Assembly: GCA_050084515.1 (NCBI GenBank)
Contig: CM114275.1
Location: 26,908,001 to 26,972,000, forward strand
Reading direction: 5' to 3'
DNA length: 64,000 bases
DNA from: Blasia pusilla
Lineage: Eukaryota > Marchantiophyta > Marchantiopsida > Blasiales
Shown here: piece by piece, positions 1 through 10,490 of the stretch
Layout of the letters: every line of letters starts with the position of its first letter
Position numbering within the stretch: position 1 is the stretch's first letter
Notes under the pieces: model-generated
What the model was told of the DNA's origin: nothing
What the model saw: only the letters and a program-made list of their open reading frames with translations
Database searches by the model: none
Translations under genes and position numbers: made by a program

Positions 1-1045
1 TGGCTAGGTTAGTTGGGGTAATTTGGAAAATATCAAGTGGGTAAAAGAGGATATTTTGGAAGAGATAAGAGGAAATCTACTTGTGTCAAAATGTGATTGG
101 CTAAGCCTTGAGAGGAAGTCATGTGGCACAAGATAAGATAAGCTCTATTTCGTACTCTTGTGGATCCCTTGTGAGTATATAAAGAGGAGGGACCTTCAAG
201 GGTTCATCACCTTCTATTCCACATCTTGAGTCTCTCGTGTCTCTCTTGAGTGTATGGCTTTGGGATTGCTTGCTCTTCCAATGAGAGTGGATCACCCCTC
301 TTGGGAGAGTAACTTGACCATGGTCTATTGTTCGAGAGATTTCTAGAGTGGTGTGTGTGTGTGTGTATGGGGATGAGAGGTTTGTCACCGTAGAGGAGTT
401 TAGTCATACTAAAATAGCCGATGTTTTGGCTTGTTACTTCCCCAATGAGAGTGGATTACCCCTCTTGGGAGAATAACTCCGCCAAAACCCATTCTTGAGG
501 AGAGTAGAGAATGTATGTCAAGCATGGATAGGGGTGGAGCACGAGCTGTGCCCGACTTTTCTTTCCTCAATCCTTACCATGTCTAGGTACTCTTTGTAGA
601 TAGGCACTGGTTCACTCGCTATTTAGTTTATCACTTTGGGGAGGCGTTCATGAACCAGGTCATGCAATCTCCAACTCCCGTGATTCTTCCTATTGTCACA
701 TATGGAAGGACATGGGATTGTACTTTGTATGTCCTTATATAGCAATCCATGGATGTCAACAGGCCTGCTCAAGTAGGGTTTAACACTAGTTGTGCTATCT
801 TCCTCGTGTACAAACGTAAAATAGTTTATAGGGATTTTATAGTTAGGAATTTTGGGGTCCGATGTTACGAAGAAGTGATCGCCTCGGCACTTCCATTTGT
901 GATACCTGTCGTGAGAGAATGGAGAGTGTACATCATAATTTTGTATTGAAAAAGGAGAACTTATTTGAGAGTTCACCTTGCATCGACCGCATCTACCGCA
1001 GCTAGAAGGCCCGCCCTTGGTTGAAGAAAGACTCTCGACACGACA
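1..1045 (+). mobile_element. Repeat R, left copy (LTR plus leader, cut by window edge)
   Basis: This stretch is repeated almost base for base at 12656-13700 (constant offset 12655), with only scattered substitutions. Both copies end in the same CGACACGACA and then diverge, so the right boundary is a real element end. A TATA-like tatataaag at 176-184 suggests a plus-strand LTR promoter, and 330-350 resembles the end of the LTR of element G. The copy interrupts the methyltransferase reading frame of M1 exactly at 1045/1046, so R inserted into M1. The left end may lie outside the window. It is either a solo LTR or a short non-autonomous LTR element. Confidence 0.75.
535..951 (+). CDS. Conserved unknown protein segment inside repeat R (left copy)
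   Basis: Two adjacent coding stretches read through here. The first (about 520-741) contains MDRGGARAVPDF-like and RHWFTRYLVYHFGEAF-like peptides. The second (749-949) begins MDVNRPAQVGF and ends EWRVYIIILY. The same two peptides occur in the same order at 13170-13604 and, strongly diverged in DNA but recognisably similar in protein, at 16289-15886 on the minus strand between the primer-binding site and gag of element G. Conservation at protein level across a diverged copy argues for coding. I do not recognise the family and assign no function. Confidence 0.45.
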
Positions 1046-1640
1046 CCGCATGGGGCACCAAGTTGGTCCACCATAGATGCAGGCGATGGGCTCTAGAACC
1101 TACACTCGCCGCATCCAAGAACACTCATGGGCCGATCCAGGCACGTACCTGATGAGCACTCCTCACCATCCGTGACAGGGAGTCTCCTAAGATTGGCACA
1201 TTCTCCATAATGTAGGCTGGAGAATGAGACTGGTGCTCCTGCAACTACCGTAAGACCCTCAACATCTCCCAAAATAACCTGGACCGAGTGTCAGCCAACC
1301 AGCTACCTCGTCCAACACTCGATTGGCCCTGACATGGCCAACCGGCAATGACCAAATCAATGGTCCCTACCCGCTCTAAGTCTTGCGCCCCCAACAACGA
1401 AATATCCCTCGGTAGGGAACTCTGATACCTCTGTACTGCGGACGGAGACAATAAGTCAGGAAAACGTAAGCGTAACTGTGCCACATGTCGTAGTGAGACA
1501 CGCCTCACAACATCATCACTCTCCACAAACAGGTATTGCTGTACTCGCACTCCTGCCTGCAAAACAGGAGCTAACCCGATGCTAATCCCTCCAAAGAGAT
1601 CTAACACTCAAATACCCTCCTCCGGGATACACCACACAAT
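1046..1640 (-). pseudogene. Retroelement M1 cytosine-C5 DNA methyltransferase domain
   Basis: The minus strand encodes a C5-methyltransferase catalytic region. Motif I is DLFGGISIGL (about 1570-1600). Motif IV is VIAGWPCQGQS with the catalytic Pro-Cys (about 1325-1360), followed by an ADTRSRLFWE stretch. Motif VI is IMENVPILGD (about 1205) and motif VIII is RAHRLHLWW (about 1075). The same order occurs in M2 (57080-56070). Layout and motif spelling look DNMT3/DRM-like rather than bacterial restriction-type, but I could not test this. The frame has two in-frame stops (near 1242 and 1143) and ends where repeat R begins, so the C-terminal motifs are missing. It sits downstream of gag and protease and would be part of the Pol polyprotein. 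Confidence 0.85.
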
Positions 1641-2140
1641 GGGTGTGGTATCCAAGGGTATCATCCTAGCACTCCCTGCTACCTCGGGTTCCTCAGACCC
1701 GTCACGCTCCGGTGCAAACGCCTCGCTCCACGCGGTCTGCACGTGCTCATCTGCCAATCGTCAAAGCTCCTCAGTCGAGCCCCACATCGGCACCTCTCCA
1801 CCACGGAATGATGCACCTACCATAACACTCCTCTCCATAGAAATGTCAGGACCGGGAGTATCCTCTGCATGGATATGTCCCTCAATCAAATCACTAGGCC
1901 AAGTGATGGCACTGCTAAATGCTACTAAGGTCGCCATCTCTCCTGGCGGTTGCTCGATCACTGCACCTATGAATCAAATGGGTATTGAGCTAAGGCGCCC
2001 ATCACCTGATTTCCATCCTGGTCAGTAGGACGCTGACTCCTCCCAGTAATCCAAGGAAAACCCCATCGGGTATAACACACTCCACCAACCAAGACGTCGT
2101 AGGACTATGCATCAGTCACTATCGCCTTGGCGTGCACCAC
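1641..2140 (-). pseudogene. Retroelement M1 linker between protease and methyltransferase
   Basis: Minus-strand reading frames in this stretch (clearest at 1761-1961) match the M2 segment at 57150-57420. Both contain a WP-x-L/E-L-EGH-x-H-x-ED pattern followed by a SxERxxMxGxS-like pattern. This is the conserved spacer upstream of motif I and may be an N-terminal part of the methyltransferase or a separate small domain. No known domain is recognised. Frames change within it, so the coding capacity is lost. Confidence 0.5.
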
Positions 2141-2900
2141 AGACTCATCAGTAGGATGTCCCAAGCGAATCCTCACCACGACCTTCTATCGGGTGATATA
2201 CTGTGTGGTACTCACTCCACCCAAGGATGTCTGTATCCGAAATGGACAACGCTCCACATCCACTCTCGTCAAGCCCAATCGTCTGAAGGACGCTTTCCCC
2301 AACATCAGGGGTTGTGCTCCTGAATCCAACAAGATGCGCTGTGGACTAAAAGCTCTACTTCCAGGACTCACCAACTGGAAGACCTCTCCTCGGTTATCTA
2401 GCAATACAACACCAGGAGAAGCCATGGCACGCTCTATCGCGGGTCTAGCGAGCATCTCCGCCATTCTAGCAGATGCAACCTGCCATGAATCTGACGTGGA
2501 CGGTCCGAGCATCCGCTCCAAGGGCAGGTCCATCACCTCCTCTGCAATCACCTCTGAACGTGATGTAGGAACTCCAACTCCGCGCTCACATAGCGACGTG
2601 GCCAGTCGAAAAGCCTCGGCGGGCGTACCCCCCAACGTCTTAACATTGAAAGCAGAAAATAAAGGAGTGCGGTACAGAACGGTGGCCGCCCCCAACAATG
2701 TGCTCGACACATGCCCCTCTTGAGCATCAACAATAGGAGTCGTCGCACTCGCTTCTCCCATCGCCCTCCGTGCCTGCACACCAACAACATCACCAACTCT
2801 CAAGGAACTTTGATGAGGACCCATCAATGGGGTCCTCATCGCTTCGGACAACGTGAAAGACTGAGGAAGCCTAGTGTGTTTTCAGGCTTCCCCTAGTTGT
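2141..2900 (-). pseudogene. Retroelement M1 aspartic protease region
   Basis: An open frame at 2851-2186 (minus strand) ends with ILLDSGAQPLMLGK, the D-S/T-G-A catalytic motif of retroviral-type aspartic proteases, at about 2290-2340. A conserved LGL and an FRIQTSLGG stretch follow, as expected for the flap and second strand. The upstream part of the same frame, rich in Ala, Arg, Glu and Ser, is also present in M2 (58096-57725), so the element encodes a long region between the gag zinc knuckles and the protease. The frame stops at 2186. The role would be cleavage of the Gag-Pol polyprotein. Confidence 0.7.
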
Positions 2901-4140
2901 GGATCCAACTCTGCGGCTGCTCCACGCGTCACAACTGCGGTGGCCTCCATGTGGGCAACCCCGCACATCCAACCAGAATCCTCTAGATCTCTAGCTGCTC
3001 CATATGATGTCAATGCCACGGATCCGGCATCGGGTAACCTCAATGCCATAGCGGCAATCTGCTCCTGTAGCTGCTGTATCTGAGCAGCCATCCCAGCCTC
3101 ACGTCCGGCATCTCCCTCGGCGCGTCTAGGTGGTGGTACTCTACCTCCTCCACGGGCAACTCCACCACCCTGTCGGGCAACTCCAGGTCCTCGTCCCCCA
3201 ACAGGACCACCTGGTGCAAGATCTCTAGCCCACCCAGACCGGCTACTCGCTCTGGTGCCCTCTCTGGCCCTCGGTCATAACGTAACTCAAGATGTAAATT
3301 GAAACACCTGGTGCGTTTATGACCATACCTCTTACAATAGTCACATTGATAACCTCCTGGTGCAGCACCATCTCCTCCTCCATGCTGAAGCATACGTCCA
3401 TGACCCTGACGAGTGCAATGGCGCTGATGATGGGCTCCACCACATGACCAACAAGTAATAGTAGGCGGATGTTGTTGAGCCGCATATGAAGGCGCAAGTC
3501 TCTGTGCCACGGGCTCTCGGTATCCTCCCTGAGCTCGTGGTACCACAGTTGACCTATCTCGGAGTCCACATTTCTGCATAGGTGGTGCAGCCAATCGAGA
3601 CTGCTCTCGCCCAGAACCCATGGTGGCTACGCTCTCCTCTGCCATGTTGCGCTCAATGTTCTCGGCGGTCCTCAAAACATCTCTCAATGTAGGGGAGGTG
3701 TTCATAAGAAGTACCCCCTCCTGCACCCGTGGCCTGAGGGTCTGGTCCAGCATCGCGTACCATGACTGGATAGCCTGGGCCTCTGTCACCCCCTGAGTGA
3801 CGTTGATCAACCGGCCCAAGCGAGTGTAAACCTCACGTAAACTCTCACCCGGGCGCCTCTGGAAGTTGTGGATGCTCTGCAACTTTTCCGTCCGTACCCC
3901 TTGGTAGCTTGCCCTCAACTCAGTAAAGAACTCAACCACGGGGTTGTACCTGGGACGAACCCGACTAGACGGTGCAACTGCTCCAATGCGAGTGACCCAT
4001 CCTAAAACATCACTAGTGGAAGAGGAAGTAGCCTCTCTTGACTCCTCCTCCTCATCTGGGAATGGCTCCGTCCATGACACATAGTGTGGGTCGTAGTAGA
4101 GTCGCCATGCCTCAATCTCCTGGGCATATCTGTGGGAAAA
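2901..4140 (-). pseudogene. Retroelement M1 gag (capsid and zinc knuckles)
   Basis: The frame at 4080-3040 carries a retrotransposon gag domain: VVEFFTELRASYQGV, then KLQSIHNFQ, RPGESLREVYTRLG and VTQGVTEAQAIQSWY-type helices. A CCHC zinc knuckle CDYCKRYGHKRTRC lies at about 3310-3350, and a second Cys/His cluster CWSCGGAHHQRHC at about 3415-3455. The apparent start at 4080 is not a real start: the frame reads GTG there and continues upward to about 4130 as EAWRLYYDPHYVSW. M2 carries the same gag order (59460-58660). Its 5' end is truncated near 4150, where copia-like sequence begins. Confidence 0.8.
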
Positions 4141-4166
4141 CTCATGGTAACAGCATTTGTGAATCC

Positions 4167-4370
4167 CTATAATTGAAAACTTGGAGAAGGTTCAAATTGA
4201 AGCCCGAATTGAATAGAGAATTTTACATACTGCATAATCCTCCTCACAGCATCAAGATGAGATTTCCGAGGTGCTTGCATAAACTCGCTCACTAGGCCAA
4301 CATCATAATTCAAATCTGGTATGGTTATAGTTAGATAGATTAAACTTCCAACCATGCACATGTAAATGCC
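4167..4370 (-). pseudogene. Ty1/copia reverse transcriptase/RNase H fragment
   Basis: The minus strand encodes MVGSLIYLTIT, PDLNYDVG, SEFMQAPRKSHLDAVRR and MQYVK, which is the well-known motif run at the end of copia reverse transcriptase just before RNase H. Only about 60 residues remain, flanked by unrelated sequence, so this is a scrap of a copia element next to the truncated 5' side of M1. Nothing else of a copia element is visible around it. Confidence 0.8.
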
Positions 4371-4600
4371 AGAGTGGCTCCGCGATCAAGAAGGTGCGGT
4401 GCGGCCACGAGCGCGGAAATCGACGGCGTGTTGCGGCTACGGGCGTCACGGCACGGTATCCGATCGTCGTTGAGCGGCTACCAATCACAACATAGCAGCA
4501 CGAAATCAAAACTCAAACACTATAACAGGAGGTCATATGCCATCACAGGTTGATGACGGTGGAGGCCGAAACAAAGTACATGATGGCGACGCAAGTCCGA
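4371..4600. other. No gene seen; GC-richer spacer
   Basis: This stretch lies between the copia fragment and the first recognisable part of the CACTA-like gene. It has higher GC content than both neighbours. I find no domain, LTR terminus or repeat in it. Confidence 0.4.
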
Positions 4601-4619
4601 GAATCAACGACTATTGTGG

Positions 4620-7275
4620 AATACGCTCCACTCCGTAACGGCGGCAATGGCGACCAAGGGTGGACAACGAGCGGTGAGTGCGTACACATATGTTGGGGCA
4701 CCATCTTTATGTTTGGACTTTTTGAAGAAGAAATGTGCACAATTATTCAAAACAGAATAGTCCACGATGAAAGCATATTGGGTGGCCAATGGGGCTCATG
4801 TTGATGTCCCTTGCCACCCTAATGCTAAGGAAGATGCATGGGGCTGTTTGGTAGATTATTAGCTTTCTAAAGAGGGTATGTTGAAGGCCTAAAAGATGGT
4901 GAACGCAAGATCAAAGGTTATGACTTTAAATCACATCAGACGGGGAGGTTTAGAGGGGTTTTTTGTAAGTTATCCTTATCTTTCATTTCTTTTATATTTA
5001 TGATTTCTGCACTTTGGTGTTCAGATTATTAACGTTTGTCAATGTTAGTGATTCTTATTGTATTGTTGGGTTTCTCCATGTGTAGGGCACAGGTGGATCA
5101 ACCACACAAAGCAATGTAGGTGTTAGTGACAATGGACCAATTCCACAACAAGAGAGTCTTGTAAGTTAGCTATAATTATGTGTGAATTATTTCCCGTGTA
5201 TTGTGAGGTTTGTAAATACATTGTAGATTTTTTCACCAACTGATATATTCACTTTCATTGGTTTGTATGCAATCTTACCAATAGGAAGGAGGTACGACAA
5301 TACCCTTGACCACGAAAGAACCTGAAGAGCAAACACCAGCAGCGAGTGATAGCCTTTACACTGGTGGTTCTCGAGTGAGTATAATGCTTCCAAGTTAAAT
5401 TTGACTTATGATAGTGTTTAATTTATCTTCATACAAAGACTGATATAGCCTGGAGTTGGAGCTATATATTTGCAGGGAACATACTAACTATATGGATATC
5501 ATTTTATTTTTCAGATGAGTGCAGAGTCAAGCATAACCACTCAAATTCTGAAGGTAGAGAAGAAATGGACTGCAGGTATGGGTGTCATCAAGGGTGATCT
5601 TGAGCAAAAATTGGAGAGGAAGAAACTCCTCTTGGAGAAGAAGATGTCAATCAACCAATCCCTGATTGAGGAGAAGTTGGAAAAAAACTAGAAAGAACAA
5701 AAAGAGGTCTTTTCCATGCTTGTTGATATGATCAACAAGCTTTCAGAGAAGAAGAGAACTAAAGTTGATACATGTGGTCCTTCTAAGACTCATATTATGA
5801 GTGAGCAAGAAGGTAAGAGTCCTCTCTCAAGTTAGTTTCTTTTCAAGCATTGGTGCAGTTATTAGAAATTGATAAATTTTCCTCTGAAATTACATGGCAG
5901 ATCTTGCTCGTGTTAAGGATGGCCCTTCAAAGATTGGAGTAGATGTTTTGGGTGCTCATAAGGAGATATCAAGGGACTTGGATGGGCAAACTGAAGGGAT
6001 TCGAGCTTGTAAGTATTGAGTTTAGAAAATCCTGATTGGGTTTATAAAAATTATATCCTTTGTAAGTGCATATTCTTTTAGTTTCTTATAAATATTGTTG
6101 TTGTGTGATAGTCAAGAAGGCAAACGAATCAAAACCCTCCTCACCTTCCGAAAACCCTAAAGCAACAACTCTCTCAGGTTTGGTTTTCTTCCCCTCCGTT
6201 CTTTTGTTATCCCTACCCTTTCTATAGTTTCAAAGAGATCTTCAATGCATTATGGTTTAAGATTATTTACAACAATTAAATGTGAAGTTCCAGCTTTGTG
6301 TATTGTTGTTGTTTGCTTTGACAACATACCTAAACAACAACCCTCTCAGATTTCCTTTTCTTCCCCTCTCTACTTTTGTTATCCTTACACTTACTATAGT
6401 TTCAAAGAGATCTTCATTTTTTTCCAGTAAGAGAATATATATAGCAAGTTAATGTCAATTTCCAGCTTGGTATATCTTTACACTTACTATAGATTCAAAG
6501 AGATCTTCAATTTTTTTACAACAGGAGATTATGTACAACAAGTAAATATCAAGCTCCAGCTTGGTATATTTCCCTCTCTGATATTATAGCCATATATCAG
6601 TAGCCTTCTATGGATGTATATTCAACATAAGAAAATTACTTTTCCTTTATTTTACTATCCTTTTGTACTATGCAGGTTTCATTGCTGGGGAGAAAGAGTC
6701 TTCTCCAAACAAAAAGAGACATGTTACAAGAGTGCATTCTGACGCCATTCAAGCTGTAAGTAGTGAACATGACAGCGATGTAAAGTCAGGAAGCAACAAA
6801 AAATACACTGGGAAGGTATGCATGTGGACTTGGAAGAAAAACTTTCTTGCTTGGCATGATAATCAAAACTTTATTCAAGTGCTACAATATTTCAATTGAA
6901 ATAATTGTAACTAATAATATGTTGTGGTATATGTCCAACACCAAGTTTATGCATTTGTTGCCTCCAAAGACTCATCCGGGGATCTTGGGTTTGCAGATTC
7001 ATGTGGGCGATGAGGTTCAACTCCTAAAGCCCAAGCTCAGTAGGACAATTTTGGGCATTGGTGTTGTAACTGGCTTGAGTGGACGACACAAATTTCATAG
7101 GAGTGATATCCCATCGGGGGTGGTACGGGTGGGTCTAAAGATTGTCCATCTTGCATTCTTGGATCATAAGTTATGGCAGCCAAATGAGGCTGATATGCCA
7201 CCCCAATACACTCTGGGTGATGCTCTTGGAGGTTCAATACTTTTGTCTGAAGTAAATTTGAAGAAATCATAAGCT
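4620..7275 (+). pseudogene. CACTA (En/Spm)-like multi-exon transposon gene
   Basis: Several plus-strand exons with good GT-AG borders can be chained: about 5091-5160, 5284-5373, 5516-5815, 5901-6009, 6112-6178, 6676-6758 and a last exon ending at 7272. The 5.5-kb exon encodes a Lys/Glu-rich coiled coil (KKLLLEKKMSINQSLIEEKL). The last exon ends with a beta-rich domain: HVGDEVQLLKPKLSR, GIGVVTGLSG, then PQYTLGDALGGSILL. That resembles the C-terminal domain of plant En/Spm accessory transposases, where a PYPYxxMxDALG-like run is typical. A TAG at 5689 interrupts the coiled coil. The 4.62-4.92-kb stretch may be an upstream exon. The family call rests on motif memory. Confidence 0.45.
6120..6580 (+). 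repeat. Degenerate tandem repeat in intron, three copies
   Basis: A unit of roughly 90-150 bp recurs three times. Each copy has a tatagttTCAAAGAGATCTTC core (near 6224, 6400 and 6488), an acaacaa/caagtaaat segment and a CCAGCTTgGTaTAT segment (near 6290, 6463 and 6557). It lies wholly inside an intron of the CACTA-like gene. Confidence 0.65.
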
Positions 7276-7680
7276 AATATTAGATGTTCATGCGTACATG
7301 TAGACAATACTTACTCACAAGAGTGCATGTTTTGTTGACTCGTTCTCTATGAAATCTCAAACTCTCCACAGAAATCACTGTTGATTACTTGTAGTAATCT
7401 TTATGAACACTTTCTTTGTTGCTGAATTTACTTTTCTTGAATATGAGAGTACAAAATTTTATTCTAGTTCTTGCATTAGACAGTTAGTAGTTTCCAATCA
7501 GATATTTGTTTTTACACCGCATTCTCAATTGATGAATGGAGTGTCTGAACTAAAATCTCCACCTTTCCTTTGATTTGGTTATTTTATTGATGCCTTGTGA
7601 AAATCAATGCATGAATGGGTAGGCTACATTCTGCAAAAAGAACCTTAGCCTTCTATCGTGAGACCTACTTCTGATTCCTA
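7273..7680. other. No gene seen; AT-rich flank of the CACTA-like gene
   Basis: AT-rich sequence follows the last exon stop at 7272. No reading frame of note, domain or repeat is visible. It probably holds the 3' untranslated region and transposon flank. Confidence 0.4.
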
Positions 7681-8215
7681 TATCTTGAAGTCATTTAAAT
7701 ATCATATGAACCATTTAAAACAATCATATATTTAAGTTCCTAGTCATATTCACAAAGCATGGAGTCATACAAAGTAGTCAGACTTGAGTCATATACAAAG
7801 ACCGTGTCATTTCTTGAGTCGTATACAATCATTTAAAGTCATTTAGACGAAACAAAATGATCAATATGACTTAGTCATATTTGAAAGCTTAGTCATAGAA
7901 TTGAATGTGAAGTCATTTTTATGAAATTCTCCGAAAAATATAACTACAGTTGACTCATACAATGTGACATGTGTCATGATTTAAGTAGTCGTACTTGACG
8001 ACTTGCCACGTCATATGCTGATATGGCCGTCATATTATATGACTTTAGTGAGGTGTCAGTCATTTAAATAAATGACTAGGTCTCTCATCCTAAAATGACT
8101 TGAGTCATGGTATGGTAGATGACTAGGCATTTATGACTCCATGAGTCATCAATCATTTCCAGTCATTTTAAGGTATATATGACTTGAGGGAGTCATATGA
8201 GCCAGTCATAAAACT
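7681..8215. repeat. Cluster of AGTCAT/ATGACT motifs
   Basis: More than 20 occurrences of AGTCAT or its complement ATGACT fall within about 530 bp, in both orientations and at irregular spacing, for example around 7741-7790, 7871-7912, 8071-8100 and 8101-8165. It also contains TGAGTCA/TGACTCA forms. This could be the subterminal repeat region expected at the end of a CACTA-type transposon, which fits its position just downstream of the CACTA-like gene. Confidence 0.6.
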
Positions 8216-8469
8216 ATGGAATTGTTCTAATGATAGAAGATACTTGCTCAATGATTATAGGCGTTACATGAGTGGATATCTCAAATGTATGATGTGTGGA
8301 GATATTGTTGAAGATGTTGCCATCCTATTGAATAGATATGTCTTCCATAATAGCCGTATCATTTTGTAAAAATTGACCATCTTGAGATACATATATATCC
8401 TCCATAGTAGGAATTTTACATATTACACTGTGAACATCCGTAATTCCATCTAGAGTCACAAGCCTGCTA
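8216..8469. other. No assigned gene; flank of element G
   Basis: A short frame (8184-8369, plus strand) overlaps this stretch but shows no recognisable motif. It is probably flanking or transposon-end sequence between the AGTCAT cluster and the 3' LTR of element G. Confidence 0.35.
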
Positions 8470-8790
8470 TAACTCTCCAACTCACAAAACCACTCTAGAG
8501 TTGCTCAAAGGCAGAATATCCCTTGAGGCCTCTCCTTTTCCTTTATATACTTAGATATAGGTACAATGAAAAAAAATTAACTCTACCTATCCTTATGCCA
8601 GGTGTCCAACTCTCATAGCATGAGAGGATCTCCTTTGGATTCTAATGTCCCTACCTCATCTTCCCCAACCTCATCCTTATCTTCTTTTTCACCAATCTAT
8701 GGCCCGACTCTCATCTTTATCTCATGTATGTTGTCTTTTCTCTTTTTGGTTGATTCTTTCTCACTTATGAGTTGCATATCATAGATTCTA
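8470..8790 (-). repeat. 3' LTR of gypsy element G
   Basis: This matches 16444-16794 along its length. Shared blocks are the TATA-bearing ctttatatacttag, the ATCCTTATGCCA run, the CATGAGAGGATCTCC run and the ends taactctc and catagattc. The upper copy has an extra internal partial duplication. The element runs on the minus strand, so this is the 3' LTR; integrase coding ends right at its inner edge. Confidence 0.85.
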
Positions 8791-9990
8791 ATTCTTCAAG
8801 ATACGTTCCACTTCAAATTTTTCATGATCTCCGACTATTTGAGATAGTGATGAAGGGACAATATTATCCTTAAATATCTTAGGGCGTGGGAGTAACAATC
8901 GAAGAAGAGAGACATGAAATATATGATGGATTTTCATATGCATTGATAAATCTAGCGTATACGCCACATCGCCCATTTTTTGTAGGATAGTGAAAGGCCC
9001 AATACAATGAAGATTAAGCTTACAAACTTCTACTAATGATAAATTGGTTCTTGCTAACAAAACCTTATCCCCTTCAAAAAACTCGATATCTCGACGATGA
9101 GCATGTGCATGTTATTTTTGTCAATTTTGGGCAATATCCAACTTCTCCTTAGCAAGTTGAACCCTTTTTGAATTTGATCCATAAACTCATGAATTGCAGC
9201 TATCTTTGTAGGTTCCCTCACACTTTTCCCTATTCGAGTGAGACTAGAAGGAATTAAGAGATGCTCTCCATGCGTTAAAAGAAACGGTGTTTCCTTAGTA
9301 GAAGAGTTCATGGAGTTATTGTATGAGAACTCTACTAAGGATAACAATGAGTCCCATCTTTTTTTATCCTCCAATATTAAGGCGCGTAGCATATCCTCAA
9401 TGGTACGGTTAGCCCTTTCAGTTTTTCGATCATTTTGAGGCTAATAAGCTGTAGACATGGGTAGTTTAGTTTGGAGCAATCCGAATAAATCCTTCCAAAA
9501 TAAAATCGTGAAATGGATTCCCATATGAGTGATCAGCATTTAGGAAGACCATGATAGACAAAGATTGTCTCGATGTAGATCCTAGCCAACTTTGGTGGAG
9601 TGATAGTCTTCTTGGTTGGACGAAGATGTATCATCTTGCTTAGTCTATCCACAAAGATTATATTAGAGTCATATCTCGTGATCGTACATGGTATCTAACA
9701 AACAAGATCCTTAATGACTTGTTCCTAACGTTTCTAAGATGTTGGGATCGGCTATTAAATTCCTTTGGTTTTGTGTTACTAGCCTTGATTTGTTGACAAA
9801 TCATACAACTGCTTACATATACGTCAATATCTTCTCTCATTTTGGGCCAATAGTATGCCCGTCGTAATCCCTCTAAGGTTTTTTCAAATCCCATATGACC
9901 CCCAATGACTCTGTCATGAGCAGCAAATAATACTTCAGTGCATAACTGTGGATCTTGTGGGATCCATACTTTACTTTTATGGAAAACCAA
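8791..9990 (-). pseudogene. Element G integrase
   Basis: The zinc-binding domain is at 9990-9770 (HDRVIGGHMG, then YYWPKMREDI and SSCMICQQIKA), the HHCC fold of retroviral integrases. The core (about 9650-9054) is broken into frames but keeps an FVDRLSKM-like segment and a LVEFSYNNSMNSSTKETPF segment. The C-terminal part (9060-8788) has IGPFTILQKMGDVAYTLDL and HHIFHVSLL, typical of gypsy integrases. The last residues, KFEVERILKN, look like the first strand of a chromodomain. The LTR begins immediately afterwards, so any chromodomain is missing. Several frameshifts and stops mean it is not functional. Confidence 0.85.
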
Positions 9991-10203
9991 TCCTTGAGCC
10001 TTGTGTATTTTGTTGGCTTGAATATCAACTGTAATTTATTCATCCTCTTTTGTGGCTTTAGACAAAATTTTCCACCAACCAAAATGAATCTGCACTTCAG
10101 ACATGTTATTCATGTGTGGCATACAAGTCAAGGCGTCCGCCAACTGCTTCTTTCCTTCCACATAGAAAATTTTCATGGTAAATTGTTGTCGCCATTCTGC
10201 CCA

Positions 10204-10490
10204 TCAAATTTGGCGTTTGGAGAGCTCTTTTTGGGACTCTAAGTAGACCAAGGGCTTGTGATTAGTCTCCACCACAAACTCCTTATCGCCCAGGTAATGT
10301 TTCCATTGCTTGGTTGCCAATACAATAGCAAGTTCTTCTCGCTCAATTCTATGGTAGTTATACAATAGCAAGTTCTTCTTGCTAGCAATAGCTTGTGAGA
10401 AAAGAAGGCAATAGGATGCCATCCATCCTCCCGTTCTTGTTGTAGTACTCCTCCAATGCTAGTACTTGAAGCATCTATGGCCAACTTGAT
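10204..10490 (-). pseudogene. Element G RNase H domain
   Basis: Two overlapping minus-strand frames together carry AIDASSTSIGGVLQQE, HPIAFFSHKL, ELAIVLATKQWKHYL and FVVETNHKPLVYL. These are the gypsy RNase H signatures (catalytic Asp in the first, Glu in the third, Asp-equivalent in the fourth). A small insertion repeating the TACAATAGCAAGTTCTTCT run (near 10320 and 10361) breaks the frame. Confidence 0.85.

Noticed and set aside
2127-2723. Plus-strand frame of 198 codons
   Set aside because: It is the antisense shadow of the M1 protease region, which has the recognisable DSGA motif on the minus strand.
8788-9060. Full chromodomain at the end of the G integrase
   Set aside because: Only the first strand-like residues (FEVERIL) remain before the LTR begins; the aromatic cage and later strands are absent.
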